Assembly (NCBI RefSeq): GCF_000296215.2
Contig: NZ_CP013949.1
Location: forward strand, 1,233,501 to 1,297,500
DNA: 64,000 nt
Direction: 5' to 3'
Origin: Bradyrhizobium sp. CCGE-LA001
GTDB lineage: Bacteria > Pseudomonadota > Alphaproteobacteria > Rhizobiales > Xanthobacteraceae
A program made the position numbers and the translations under genes. A model generated the notes under the pieces. The model was given only the letters and a program-made list of their open reading frames with translations. It made no database searches and was not told the origin of the DNA. Of this stretch, positions 50,870 through 59,987 are shown in pieces (position 1 is the stretch's first letter; each line of letters starts with the position of its first letter).

Positions 50870-52108
50870 GTGGATACGCTAAAAGTCAGAGACGCCAAAG
50901 ACGTCGAAGAAGTGGTGCGCGCGGCGATTGCCAATGAGCAGCCGCTCGAGATCATCGGTCATGGCTCCAAGCGCGGCATTGGACATGCGATGGCGACCAA
51001 TGCCGTGCTCGACCTCTCCGCGCTCAACGCCGTCACCGCCTACGAGCCCAACGAGCTGATCGTCACGCTGCAGGCCGGCGCGCCGCTCGCTGACGTGCTG
51101 GCGCTGATCGATGCCAAGAACCAGCAATTCGCCTTCGAGCCGATGGATACGGCGCCATTGCTCGGCACGCCCGCGCTCGGAACCATCGGCGGCATGATCG
51201 CCGCCGGGCTGGCCGGTCCGCGGCGGATCAGGGCCGGCGGGGCGCGGGACCATTTGCTCGGGGCGCACGCCGTCTCCGGTTTCGGTGACAGCTTCAAGAC
51301 CGGCGGCAAGGTGGTGAAGAATGTCACCGGCTACGACCTCTGCAAGCTGCTGGCGGGGTCCTGGGGCACGCTGTCGGTCATGACCGAGGTCACGCTGAAG
51401 GTGATGCCCAAGCCCGAGGCGGAGCGGACGCTGCTGCTGCGCGGGTTAGATGAGGCCGTCGCCAACAAGGCGATGACGGCGGCGCTCGGTTCGCCCTTCG
51501 ACGTCTCCGGTGCTGCGCATCTGCCGAAATCCGCGTTCCGCGCCAAGACCGATGGGCTCGGCGACATCGTGGGCCAGGACGAGGCGCTGACCGTGCTGCG
51601 GCTCGAGGGCATCACGGCGTCCGCCGTGCACCGCGCCGGCTCGCTGCGCCAATTGCTGGCGCCGTTTGGAACTGCGACGCTGATCGAGGATGCGGCCTCC
51701 GCTACGCTGTGGGCCACGATCCGCGACGTGTTGCCGTTCGCGGCCAGCGGCGCGCTCGGTGCCTGGCCGGTGTGGCGGATCGTCTGTCCGCCGGCGTCAG
51801 GCGCGGCGCTCGGGACCCAGTTGGCGCGCGAGACCGGGGGCGACGTGATCTACGATTGGGGCGGCGGGCTGATCTGGGCGGCGCTGCCGCCGCAGCCGGA
51901 TGCGCATGCCCCGGCGGTGCGTGCGCGTGCGAATGCGTTCGGCGGGCACGCCACGCTGATCCGCGCGGCCGAGGATGTCAGGCGCAATGTCGACGTTTTC
52001 CATCCGCAGGTATCAGGCATTGCCGCGCTCAGCGAGCGGGTACGCGCCAGTTTCGATCCGAAGACCATTCTCAACCGGGGGCGCTTGAGACGGGACGCCG
52101 TGGCATGA
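50870..52108 (+). CDS. glcE: Glycolate oxidase subunit GlcE
   Basis: 412 residues from GTG at 50870 (MDTLKVRDAKDVEEVVRAAI). A shorter PCMH-type FAD protein: PLEIIGHGSKRGIG, PALGTIGGMIAAGLAGPRR, GFGDSFKTGGKVVKNVTGYD and a C-terminal RASFDPKTILNRGRL. Required with GlcD and GlcF for activity at the membrane. Its stop overlaps the glcF start (ATGA). Confidence 0.93.
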   Translation: MDTLKVRDAKDVEEVVRAAIANEQPLEIIGHGSKRGIGHAMATNAVLDLSALNAVTAYEPNELIVTLQAGAPLADVLALIDAKNQQFAFEPMDTAPLLGTPALGTIGGMIAAGLAGPRRIRAGGARDHLLGAHAVSGFGDSFKTGGKVVKNVTGYDLCKLLAGSWGTLSVMTEVTLKVMPKPEAERTLLLRGLDEAVANKAMTAALGSPFDVSGAAHLPKSAFRAKTDGLGDIVGQDEALTVLRLEGITASAVHRAGSLRQLLAPFGTATLIEDAASATLWATIRDVLPFAASGALGAWPVWRIVCPPASGAALGTQLARETGGDVIYDWGGGLIWAALPPQPDAHAPAVRARANAFGGHATLIRAAEDVRRNVDVFHPQVSGIAALSERVRASFDPKTILNRGRLRRDAVA

Positions 52109-53427
52109 AGACCGAATTCTCACTGGCGCAGCTCGCCGACCCCGACATCGCCGAAGCGGACAAGATCCTGCGCGCTTGCGTCCATTGCGGCTTCTGCACG
52201 GCGACCTGTCCGACCTATGTGCTGCTCGGCGACGAGCTCGATAGCCCGCGCGGCCGCATCTACCTGATCAAGGAGATGCTGGAGAAGGACCAGGCGCCGA
52301 CGGCCGAGGTGGTCAAGCATGTCGACCGCTGCCTGTCGTGCCTGGCCTGCATGACGACATGCCCGTCAGGGGTGCATTACATGCACTTGGTCGACCAGGC
52401 CCGGGTCCGGATCGAGGAGCGCTATCAGAGGCCGCTCGCCGAGCGGCTGCTGCGCAAGGTGCTGGCCTTCGTCCTGCCGGATCCCCGGCGTTTTCGTGCG
52501 AGCATGGTGCTGGCGCGGCTGGCCCGCCCGCTCGCCGTCTTCCTGCCGACGCCGCGCCCCTCCGCCACGCCCGGACTGATCCAGCGCCTCAAGGCGATGC
52601 TGGCGCTGGCGCCGGACCGGCTGCCTGCTCCGGGCCCCGCTGCCGGCAGCGTGTTCGCGGCGCTCGGCAAGAGGCGCGGCCGGGTTGCGCTGCTGCAGGG
52701 CTGCGCCCAGCAAGTGCTGGCGCCGCGCATCAACCAGGCCGCCATCAGCCTTCTCACCCGCCACGGCATCGAGGTTGTCCTGGTCAGGGACGAGCAGTGC
52801 TGCGGCGCGCTGACCCATCATCTCGGCGACGACCATGATGCGTTGGCGCGGGCGCGCGCCAATGTCGCGGCGTGGCGGAAGGAAGCGGCCGGCGAAGGGC
52901 TCGACGCCATTCTGGTGACGGCGTCCGGCTGCGGCACCGTGATCAAGGATTACGGCTACCTGCTGCGCGAGGACTCTGCGTTTGCGGAAGATGCGGCGAA
53001 AGTGTCCGCGCTCGCCAAAGACATCACCGAATACGTCGCCGGTCTCGGATTGGAGCAGGTTGCGCGACAGGACGACATCGTCGTCGCCTATCACTCCGCA
53101 TGTTCGTTGCAGCACGGGCAGAAAATCACGGGGCTTCCGAAAGAATTGCTTTCCAAGAATGGATTCGTGGTGAAAGATGTCCCCGAGAGCCATTTGTGTT
53201 GCGGTTCGGCAGGGACCTACAACATTCTCCAGCCCGAGCTTGCGGGCAGGTTGCGCGATCGCAAGATCGCCAACATCGCCAGCGTCAAGCCGGACATGAT
53301 TGCCGCGGGCAATATCGGCTGCATGGTGCAGATTGCCAGTGGCACGTCAGTTCCGGTCGTACACACGATTGAGCTTCTCGATTGGGCTACGGGCGGCTCG
53401 CGGCCGGCATTGAACGCGCAGGTCTGA
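52105..53427 (+). CDS. glcF: Glycolate oxidase iron-sulfur subunit GlcF
   Basis: 440 residues from ATG at 52105, overlapping glcE by 4 bases. Two [4Fe-4S] ferredoxin-like sites lie near residues 24-35 (CVHCGFCTATCPTY) and 75-85 (CLSCLACMTTCPSG). Two CCG domains follow (EQCCGALTHH; SHLCCGSAGTYNIL). It carries electrons from GlcD to the respiratory chain. Completes the operon. Confidence 0.94.
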   Translation: MKTEFSLAQLADPDIAEADKILRACVHCGFCTATCPTYVLLGDELDSPRGRIYLIKEMLEKDQAPTAEVVKHVDRCLSCLACMTTCPSGVHYMHLVDQARVRIEERYQRPLAERLLRKVLAFVLPDPRRFRASMVLARLARPLAVFLPTPRPSATPGLIQRLKAMLALAPDRLPAPGPAAGSVFAALGKRRGRVALLQGCAQQVLAPRINQAAISLLTRHGIEVVLVRDEQCCGALTHHLGDDHDALARARANVAAWRKEAAGEGLDAILVTASGCGTVIKDYGYLLREDSAFAEDAAKVSALAKDITEYVAGLGLEQVARQDDIVVAYHSACSLQHGQKITGLPKELLSKNGFVVKDVPESHLCCGSAGTYNILQPELAGRLRDRKIANIASVKPDMIAAGNIGCMVQIASGTSVPVVHTIELLDWATGGSRPALNAQV

Positions 53428-53524
53428 GCTTTCAAAGGCTGAGCCTTCAAGGCTGGTCTTTCGTCCGGAGGTGACGCTGAAGGCGCCCGATCGACCATTG
53501 TTCGGCGGCAACAGGAGGACCACG

Positions 53525-53899
53525 ATGGCGAAAGCGAAGAAGAAGAAAAGCAAGAAGGCTAAAAAGGCCAAGAAGGCTGTAGCGGCGAAGAAGGCGGCCA
53601 AGAAGTCCGCGAAGAAGTCTGCCAAGAAATCCGCAAAGAAAGCGGCGAAGAAGGCGACGAAGAAATCTGCCAAGAAGGCAGCCCCGAAGAAATCTGCCAA
53701 GAAGGCTGCGGCTAAGCCAGCCAAGAAGGCTGCACCCAAGAAGGCCGCGAAGAAAACGGCACCGAAGAAGGCGAAGGCAGCTCCGGCTCCGAAGCCATCA
53801 GCACCGGTGGAAGCTCCGGCTCCCGAGCCTGCCGCCGAGACAAGCTGGGCGATGCCTTCGTCTTCTGCGGAACCGGCGCAGGCCGAGGGGCAGGGTTAG
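53525..53899 (+). CDS. Histone H1-like lysine/alanine-rich DNA-binding protein
   Basis: 124 residues from ATG at 53525, with AGGAGG before it. About 85 residues consist of AKK/AAKKSAKK/APKK repeats, followed by a Pro/Ala-rich, then acidic tail (APAPEPAAETSW). This resembles the C-terminal tail of histone H1 and bacterial H1-like nucleoid proteins, which bind and compact DNA without sequence preference. The DNA is correspondingly repetitive (gcsaagaag units), so copy number probably varies between strains. Confidence 0.85.
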   Translation: MAKAKKKKSKKAKKAKKAVAAKKAAKKSAKKSAKKSAKKAAKKATKKSAKKAAPKKSAKKAAAKPAKKAAPKKAAKKTAPKKAKAAPAPKPSAPVEAPAPEPAAETSWAMPSSSAEPAQAEGQG

Positions 53900-53945
53900 A
53901 GCCCCGACCCCTTCGTCTCCTCTGAAGTCGACTTGCAAACAGGAA

Positions 53946-53976
53946 GGTCGCGGCGCGGGCGCGCTGCGGCCTTTTT
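53946..53976 (+). terminator. Terminator after the H1-like gene
   Basis: GGTCGCGGCGC (53946-53956) pairs with GCGCTGCGGCC (53961-53971), allowing two G-U pairs, followed by TTTTT. Confidence 0.7.
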
Positions 53977-54305
53977 GCATCTTGCAGGGTGAATTCAGGC
54001 GCAGCTTCCCCCCCCCCGTTCTGATTCGTGGCCCGGGTGTCACTCCCCCTGACGACCACCGGACATACACGGGGCTCCCAAGCACTTTGGAATGCAAACA
54101 ATGTGATCGAGAAGCCACACAGGCGGACAACCTTTTCGTGAAATCGTCAAAACGCCTAAAAAGTCAGCAGATGCCCGCGCTTTTTGCTTCACGGTTCATA
54201 TCCCCCAATCCAGATTGTCGCAGTTATCAAATTTGCAATCAGGTCGAGTGACCCGGGGGGCTACCGGGATCCGACTGGGGTCTAGAACTGACGATGGGGA
54301 TCGAA
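53977..54305. other. Non-coding region upstream of the porin gene
   Basis: About 330 bases with no gene. A run of ten C at 54008-54017 is the longest homopolymer noticed in the window. From about 54080 to 54250 the DNA is unusually AT-rich for this chromosome, and probably holds the porin promoter and a leader. Confidence 0.5.
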
Positions 54306-55319
54306 ATGAAAAAAGTGGCTTTGTTGGCAACGGCGCTGGCAATGGTGACGACGGGTTCGGCTTTCGCGGCAGATCTGCGCGTGAAGGCATTGAAGGCCCC
54401 GCCGCCGCCGGCCTTTGATCCTTGGGATGTCGCCTTCGGCGCGGGCATCATGAGCGATTACATCTTCCGCGGTATCACCCAGTCGAACCATAAGCCGTCG
54501 GTTACGGCCTATTTCGAGCCGCGCTACAACGTCAACAAGGACCTCCAGCTCTACATCGGTACATCCGCCTCGAGCATCTCGTTCCCGAACCGCGCCGCGG
54601 CGGAAGTCGACATCTACGGCGGTATCCGCCCGACCTTCGGCATGTTCGCCTTCGACTTCGGTGTCTGGGGCTATCTCTATCCGGGCGGAAGCTGCTTCGG
54701 TTCGCAGGGCACCCTGGCGCAGGGCAATTGCGGCGGCGACATCGACTACTCGCAGGGCGCCATCGGCCTGCCGATCAACGGAAACTTCGCCAAGAAGGAC
54801 GCGAGCTTCTTCGAAGCCTATGCCAAGCTGAACATCAACATCAACGACCAGTGGACGGTCGGCTTCAACGAGTATTATTCGCCGAACTTCCTGAACCTCG
54901 GCGCCTGGGGCAACTACGCCTCGATCACCGCCAAGTGGATCGCGCCGAGCACGACCTTCGGCGCCAGCGGAGTCGGCATGTATGTGTCGGGTGAGTTTGG
55001 CCGCCAGTGGCTCGGCACCTCCGACATCTTCTACGGCATCGCAGGCGATCCAGTGTACGCGAACGGCATCAAGGAGCCGAGCTACAACACCTGGAACGTC
55101 GGCGTCGGCTTCACCTACAAGGTGTTCACGCTCGATCTGCGCTACTACGACACCGACCTGAAGAAGGGCGATTGCAACGCCTTCACCAGCGACTTCACCG
55201 CGAAGTTCGACGGCAGCTTCACCGCCATCAATCCAGGCGGCTTCGGCTCCAACTGGTGCAGCGCGGCCGGCGTCGCCAAGCTCTCGTTCGATCTGACGGC
55301 GATGAGCAATCTGAAGTAA
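54306..55319 (+). CDS. TorF-family putative porin
   Basis: 337 residues from ATG at 54306 (MKKVALLATALAMVTTGSAF, cleavage near AFAAD). The mature protein has the hallmark of the TorF/gcw_chp family, IMSDYIFRGITQSNHKPS, then alternating amphipathic strands (YFEPRYN; VDIYGGIRP; FDFGVWGYLYPG) and ends in a beta-strand-like VAKLSFDLTAMSNL. Two pairs of Cys (SCFGSQ.../GNCGG; GDCNA/NWCSAA) may form disulfides. It is an outer-membrane beta-barrel; the transported solute is unknown. Confidence 0.87.
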   Translation: MKKVALLATALAMVTTGSAFAADLRVKALKAPPPPAFDPWDVAFGAGIMSDYIFRGITQSNHKPSVTAYFEPRYNVNKDLQLYIGTSASSISFPNRAAAEVDIYGGIRPTFGMFAFDFGVWGYLYPGGSCFGSQGTLAQGNCGGDIDYSQGAIGLPINGNFAKKDASFFEAYAKLNININDQWTVGFNEYYSPNFLNLGAWGNYASITAKWIAPSTTFGASGVGMYVSGEFGRQWLGTSDIFYGIAGDPVYANGIKEPSYNTWNVGVGFTYKVFTLDLRYYDTDLKKGDCNAFTSDFTAKFDGSFTAINPGGFGSNWCSAAGVAKLSFDLTAMSNLK

Positions 55320-55344
55320 GTTTCGTCCCGAAACGGCTTAACGA

Positions 55345-55372
55345 GGGCGGCAGGGCAACCTGCCGCCCTTTT
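55345..55372 (+). terminator. Terminator after the porin gene
   Basis: GGGCGGCAGG (55345-55354), loop GCAA, CCTGCCGCCC (55359-55368), then TTTT. A perfect rho-independent terminator. Confidence 0.9.
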
Positions 55373-55426
55373 GCTTTGACGTTGTGGAAACGAACGTGGC
55401 GCGTGCAGGGCTCGATGTTTCTACAT

Positions 55427-55513
55427 CGTCATGGCCGGGCTTGACCCGGCCATCCACGTCCCGCGGAGAACTTCAGAAGGACGTGGATGCCCGGGTCAAG
55501 CCCGGGCATGACG
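55427..55513. repeat. Dispersed palindromic element, type A (copy 2)
   Basis: ATGGCCGGGCTTGACCCGG near 55431-55449 and GCCCGGGTCAAGCCCGGGC near 55489-55507 within outer CGTCATG...CATGACG. It has the same layout as the copy at 34056-34141, including the GGCCATCCACG and CGTGGATG flanks of the centre. It lies between the porin terminator and the convergent ABC transporter gene. Confidence 0.75.
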
Positions 55514-55572
55514 AGCGTGTGGGAGCGGCGGTTCGGACACGCCCATCGGGCGCGCAGGACATCCTTCGCGCC

Positions 55573-57330
55573 TCAGCCTGCCGCACTCGGCTCCTCCTCG
55601 GCCGGCGCGCCGCCGCCGAGGACGTGGATCGCGCCGTCCTTCACCAGCGCGATCTTGCGCGTGTGGAAGGCGTCGAGCGTCGAGCGGTGGCCGATCGAGA
55701 CGATGGTGGCCTGCGGCAGCTTCTCCGCCAGCAGGCGGTAGAGACGGGCCTCGGAGGGTTCGTCCAGCGACGCGGTCGCCTCGTCCAGGAACAGATAGTC
55801 CGGCGCATGCAACAGCGCGCGGGCGAGCCCGAGGCGCTGCTGCTCGCCGAGCGAAAGCATCCGATTCCAGTGACCGCTCTCGTCGAGCCGCTTTGCCAGC
55901 CGCGGCATGCCAACCGCGTTCAACGCCTCCGCGATCTTGTCGGGTCCGATCGCGCCATGCTCTGCCGGGTAGATCACGGCGTCGCCGAGCGGGCCGATCG
56001 GAAAATATGGCCGCTGCGGCAGCATCATCAGCCTGGCGTTTCCAGGGATGGCGATGGTCCCGGTGCCGAACGGCCAGATTCCGGCGATGGCCCGGAACAG
56101 CGTCGATTTCCCCGAGCCTGACGGCCCGGTCACCAGCACCCGTTCGCCCGGCTCGATCGCGATTGCATTGGCGGCCACCAGCGGCTCGCCGTTTGGCAGC
56201 TTTACGAGCAGCTGCTCGAGCCCGATTGCCGCGTTGCTTGATGGTGCGATGGCGACGGCTGGCTCGCGCGCCGCGGTCTCTGCGACCGAACTGACCGACA
56301 TCTCGAAGCCATCGAGGCGGGCGATCACCGAGCGCCATTCCGCGAGCGAGCGATAGGCCGAGACGAAGAAAGAGAGCGCATCCTGTACGCTGCTGAATGC
56401 CGAGCCGGTCTGCATCATGTCGCCCAGCTGGATTCTCTTGGCGAAGTAAGCCGGAGCCACCACCACATAGGGAAAGATCACGGCAGCCTGGCCGTAGCTT
56501 GCCGTGAAGGCGGTCAGACGCTTGGTCCTGCTCATGATCGCGTACCAATTGCCGATGACGAAACCGAAGCGTTGCAGCAGATTTCCTCGCTCGGCGCTCT
56601 CACCCTTCAAGAGGGCGATCTGCTCGGAATTTTCCCGCACGCGGATCAGGTTGAAGCGGAAGTCGGCCTCGAAGCGCTGCTGCTCGAAATTGAGGTTGAT
56701 GAGCGGGGAGCCGATCCAGTGCGTCAGCGCCGTACCCAGGATCGCGTAAACCAGAGCACACCAGACCAGAAAACCGGGGACGACGATGTCCGTGCCGTAG
56801 ATGTGCAGCGGTGCCTTGTCTGACAGGCCCCAGAGGATGACGACAAACGAGGCGAGCGTGACGACCGACGACAGCAGCCCCAGCCCAAGGGTCAATGTCT
56901 GTTCGACGAAGCTCTTGACGTCCTCGGTGATACGCTGGTCCGGGTTGTCGGCGGCGTCGCCCTTGAGCTGCATGCGGTAATGCGTCGGACCATTGAGCCA
57001 TTCGGCGAGGTAATGCTGCGTGAGCCATCGCCGCCAACGGATCTGGAGCCACTGGTTCAGGTAGAGCTTGTAGACCGCCAGCGCGACGAAGGTGAAAGCA
57101 AGGACGAGGAAGATCCAGATCTCTCTGACGAAGCGGTCCAGTTCATATCCCTGGATCGCACTGAAGAACCGGTTCTGCCACTGACTGACGAGAACATTGA
57201 TCGCGACCAGCGCCAGCTCCAAGGCAATGACGGCGGCGAGCAGGCCGCGGCCCGCCCATTTGTCCTCCGACCGGAAATAGGGGATCGCGATTCGCCAGAC
57301 GATCGCGAGGGTGGCGCTGATGTTCTTCAC
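55573..57330 (-). CDS. ABC transporter, fused permease-ATPase (YddA/BacA-like)
   Basis: 585 residues from GTG at 57330, with GAGGAG ten bases upstream; the frame is open to a TTG at 57375. N-terminal ABC_membrane_2-type domain with about six helices (LLAAVIALELALVAINVL; IWIFLVLAFTFVALAVYKLY) and conserved WRRWLTQHYLAEWL, NPDQRITEDV and FEADFRFNLIRVREN. The C-terminal ATPase has VTGPSGSGKSTL, LSLGEQQRLGLARALL and LFLDEATASLD. The family includes E. coli YddA, mycobacterial Rv1819c and the BclA transporters of Bradyrhizobium, which import peptides or B12. Whether this is BclA itself cannot be settled here. Confidence 0.87.
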   Translation of the reverse strand: MKNISATLAIVWRIAIPYFRSEDKWAGRGLLAAVIALELALVAINVLVSQWQNRFFSAIQGYELDRFVREIWIFLVLAFTFVALAVYKLYLNQWLQIRWRRWLTQHYLAEWLNGPTHYRMQLKGDAADNPDQRITEDVKSFVEQTLTLGLGLLSSVVTLASFVVILWGLSDKAPLHIYGTDIVVPGFLVWCALVYAILGTALTHWIGSPLINLNFEQQRFEADFRFNLIRVRENSEQIALLKGESAERGNLLQRFGFVIGNWYAIMSRTKRLTAFTASYGQAAVIFPYVVVAPAYFAKRIQLGDMMQTGSAFSSVQDALSFFVSAYRSLAEWRSVIARLDGFEMSVSSVAETAAREPAVAIAPSSNAAIGLEQLLVKLPNGEPLVAANAIAIEPGERVLVTGPSGSGKSTLFRAIAGIWPFGTGTIAIPGNARLMMLPQRPYFPIGPLGDAVIYPAEHGAIGPDKIAEALNAVGMPRLAKRLDESGHWNRMLSLGEQQRLGLARALLHAPDYLFLDEATASLDEPSEARLYRLLAEKLPQATIVSIGHRSTLDAFHTRKIALVKDGAIHVLGGGAPAEEEPSAAG

Positions 57331-57641
57331 CGAGCTGGGTCTCCTCAGGGCATGTGCATAACGGCCCAGAGCCAAATGGCTGAGGCAATGGCGGAAACGG
57401 GCGCGCTTAGACTAAAGTCGCAAGGTCTGCAATTTGCGTTGGATTGTCGCAGGCCGCGACCTTAGCATGGGCTTCGACGGCCCGGGGCGGGGTGCTCCGG
57501 GATTTCTCGCGCTTGTGAGCGGACGGGAACCGCCCGCAGCGCGAGGACTTCGCGTCCAGCTTGGGGTTTACGCTTTTGGCGTCAAGCAGGAACGGCTCTC
57601 CACGCGGGCCGCCTGCTGCAACATGCGTGGGGAGAATGACT

Positions 57642-59306
57642 ATGTGGAATCAGATCTATGATCCGCTGAACAGCCCGGTGCTGTCGACCATTGCGGCGGC
57701 GGTGCCCGTCGTCACGCTGCTGGTCCTGATCGCGAGCGGCCGCGTCCAGGCCCACATCGCGGCCATCGTCGCCGTGATCGTGGCGAACCTGATCACGATC
57801 TTCGTCTTCACCATGCCGGCCAACATGTCGATCCGCGCCTCGGTGCTGGGCATCGTCACCGGCTTCTTCCCCATCGGCTGGATCGTCCTCAACGTCATCT
57901 TTCTCTACCAGGTGACCGTGAGTACCGGACGCTTCGAACTGCTGAAGCGCGCCGTCGGCGGCGTCACCGAGGACCGGCGGCTGCAATTGCTGCTGATCGC
58001 GTTCTCGTTCGGCGCGTTCTTCGAGGGCGCCTCGGGCTTCGGCACGCCGGTCGCGATCACCGGCGCGGTGCTGATCGGGCTCGGCTTCTCGCCGCTCGCA
58101 GCGTCCGGCCTGTCGCTGATCGCCAACACCGCACCGGTCGCCTATGGCGCGCTGGGCACGCCGATCCAGGGCCTGTCTTCGGTCACGGGGCTCGATCCCT
58201 ACATTCTCGGCGCCATGGTCGGCCGGCAATTGCCGGTGTTCTCGCTGATTGTGCCGTTCTGGGTGGTTTGGGCGTTCGCGGGTTGGAGGGGCATGAAGGA
58301 CGTCTGGCCGGCGATCCTCGTCACTGGCCTGTCGTTCGCGATCCCGCAATTCGTGATTTCGAACTACATCAATCCCTGGATCGTGGACATCGGGGCGTCG
58401 CTGATCTCGATGGGGGCGCTGATCCTGTTCCTGAAGGTCTGGCAGCCGAAGCAACTCTGGCTGTCGCCGGCGCTGCGCGGCCGCGACGAATCCGCCGCCA
58501 CCATGGCGGCGGCAAGACCGCTCGACAAGACGCCGCTCACGCAGAGCGAGATGTTCAACGCGCTGTTGCCGTGGATCATCGTCTGCATCGTGATGCTGAT
58601 CTGGGGTAACGGCGGCTTCAAGGCCTGGGCGAATTCGATCTTCGTCTGGAACTATCCGGTGCCCGAACTGCATCAGATGATCAACAAGGTGCCGCCGGTG
58701 GCGGCCAAGCCGACGCCGGAGGCCGCGGTGTTCGGCTTCACCTACCTGTCCTTCACCGGAACGGGCATGTTGATCGCGGCGATCATCTCCGGCTTCCTGA
58801 TGGGCGTCGGTCCCGGGAGGCTCCTGACCGAGTACGGCCGGACCATCCGGCTGTGCGCGATCTCGCTGATCACGATCTCGGCGATGCTCGCGATCGGCAC
58901 CTTGACGCGCCTGTCCGGCGTCGACGCAACGCTCGGCCTCGCCTTCGCCGCCACCGGCGTGCTCTATCCCTTCTTCGGCACGCTGCTCGGCTGGCTCGGT
59001 GTGGCGCTGACGGGATCGGACACCGCCTCCAACGTGCTGTTCGGAAACCTGCAGAAGATCACCTCCGAACAGCTCGGCCTGTCGCCGATTTTGATGGCTG
59101 CGGCGAACTCATCGGGCGGCGTGATGGGCAAGATGATCGACGCGCAGTCGATCGTGGTCGCCTCCACCGCCACCAATTGGTACGGCCATGAGGGCACGAT
59201 CCTGCGCTTCGTGTTCTGGCATTCGATCGTGCTGGCCTGTCTCGTCGGTGTGCTCGTGACGTTGCAGGCCTATGTCTGGCCGTTCACGGCGCTGGTGCTG
59301 AAGTAG
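57642..59306 (+). CDS. lldP: L-lactate/glycolate permease, LldP/GlcA family
   Basis: 554 residues from ATG at 57642 with GGGGAGAA upstream. About 13 membrane segments and LctP signatures: FGAFFEGASGFGTPVAITGA, TAPVAYGALGTPIQGL, FFGTLLGWLGVALTGSDTAS and SSGGVMGKMIDAQSIVVA. It imports lactate or glycolate with protons. The glcDEF operon 4 kb upstream makes glycolate a plausible substrate. Preceded divergently by the ABC transporter. Confidence 0.92.
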   Translation: MWNQIYDPLNSPVLSTIAAAVPVVTLLVLIASGRVQAHIAAIVAVIVANLITIFVFTMPANMSIRASVLGIVTGFFPIGWIVLNVIFLYQVTVSTGRFELLKRAVGGVTEDRRLQLLLIAFSFGAFFEGASGFGTPVAITGAVLIGLGFSPLAASGLSLIANTAPVAYGALGTPIQGLSSVTGLDPYILGAMVGRQLPVFSLIVPFWVVWAFAGWRGMKDVWPAILVTGLSFAIPQFVISNYINPWIVDIGASLISMGALILFLKVWQPKQLWLSPALRGRDESAATMAAARPLDKTPLTQSEMFNALLPWIIVCIVMLIWGNGGFKAWANSIFVWNYPVPELHQMINKVPPVAAKPTPEAAVFGFTYLSFTGTGMLIAAIISGFLMGVGPGRLLTEYGRTIRLCAISLITISAMLAIGTLTRLSGVDATLGLAFAATGVLYPFFGTLLGWLGVALTGSDTASNVLFGNLQKITSEQLGLSPILMAAANSSGGVMGKMIDAQSIVVASTATNWYGHEGTILRFVFWHSIVLACLVGVLVTLQAYVWPFTALVLK

Positions 59307-59330
59307 CGGCCTACGCCAAAGCTGTGATGC

Positions 59331-59364
59331 AAATCCCCGCGAGGTTCGCCTTGCGGGGATTTTT
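59331..59364. terminator. Terminator after lldP
   Basis: AAATCCCCGC (59331-59340) pairs with GCGGGGATTT (59353-59362), followed by further T. The flanking GATGCAAA/TTTGCATC is also complementary, giving an even longer stem that can work on both strands. Confidence 0.85.
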
Positions 59365-59439
59365 GCATCTGCACGAATCTTCTCAAGGCCGCCGCTGTCT
59401 TATAGAAGGTGCGGCAAGTCAGCTCGGTCGAGAGGTCTC

Positions 59440-59838
59440 ATGGTTTCGCGTCTGCGATTGGTGTGTGCGACGATTGCATTGCTCGCGATGTCCACGCTCG
59501 TGCATGCCCAGGAAGGGTTCCCCTTCGGCACCGAGATGACGCTGGAAGCGTTGCCGCAAGCAGGCTCCAAGCGGATTCCGAACATCGAGATCGGCGACAA
59601 TGGCGAGGTCTTGCTCGAGCTCTGGTGCAAGGGCGGCAAGGGTCAGTTCTCGGTCGCCGGCAATACGGTGATCTTCGTGCCCCGCCAGATCCAGGACCGC
59701 AACTGCCCGCCTGCGCGGGCGCAGGCCGATGACGAGCTCGTGGCCGCACTAAGCAGTGTCGAGACCTGGAAGCGTCAGGGCGACATGCTCACGCTGATCG
59801 GCCCGAAGTCGCTGCGCTTTCGGACGACGGGGAATTAG
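59440..59838 (+). CDS. Secreted hypothetical protein
   Basis: 132 residues with signal peptide (LVCATIALLAMSTLVHAQ). The mature part is a small beta-rich domain with two Cys (LELWCKGGKG; IQDRNCPPAR) and a C-terminal VETWKRQGDMLTLIGPKSLR pattern that recalls META-type or heat-shock HslJ domains. Function unknown. Confidence 0.75.
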   Translation: MVSRLRLVCATIALLAMSTLVHAQEGFPFGTEMTLEALPQAGSKRIPNIEIGDNGEVLLELWCKGGKGQFSVAGNTVIFVPRQIQDRNCPPARAQADDELVAALSSVETWKRQGDMLTLIGPKSLRFRTTGN

Positions 59839-59852
59839 CGTCGTTCCTTTTT

Positions 59853-59970
59853 CCCGGACAAGGCGCGTCGCGTAAGCGATGCGCCGTATAGCCGGGGCCC
59901 AGTTTCTTAGTTGCAATTCTGCTTGTGGCCTCTGGGCGCCGGCTCTGCAGCGCATCGCGCTGCGTCCGGG
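59853..59970. repeat. Degenerate nested palindrome, type D
   Basis: Outer arms CCCGGAC (59853-59859) and GTCCGGG (59964-59970), inner arms CCGGGGCCCAG (59892-59902) and CTGGGCGCCGG (59932-59942) with one mismatch. It fills the gap between two convergent genes and looks like a fourth family of dispersed elements. Confidence 0.5.
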
Positions 59971-59987
59971 GCACGATCGTCATCGGC

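Noticed and set aside
53347..53739. Phe/Ala-rich open frame opposite the H1-like gene that looks like a membrane protein
   Set aside because: FFADFL-type repeats are the direct complement of AAG-rich lysine codons; the plus-strand gene has a good ribosome site.
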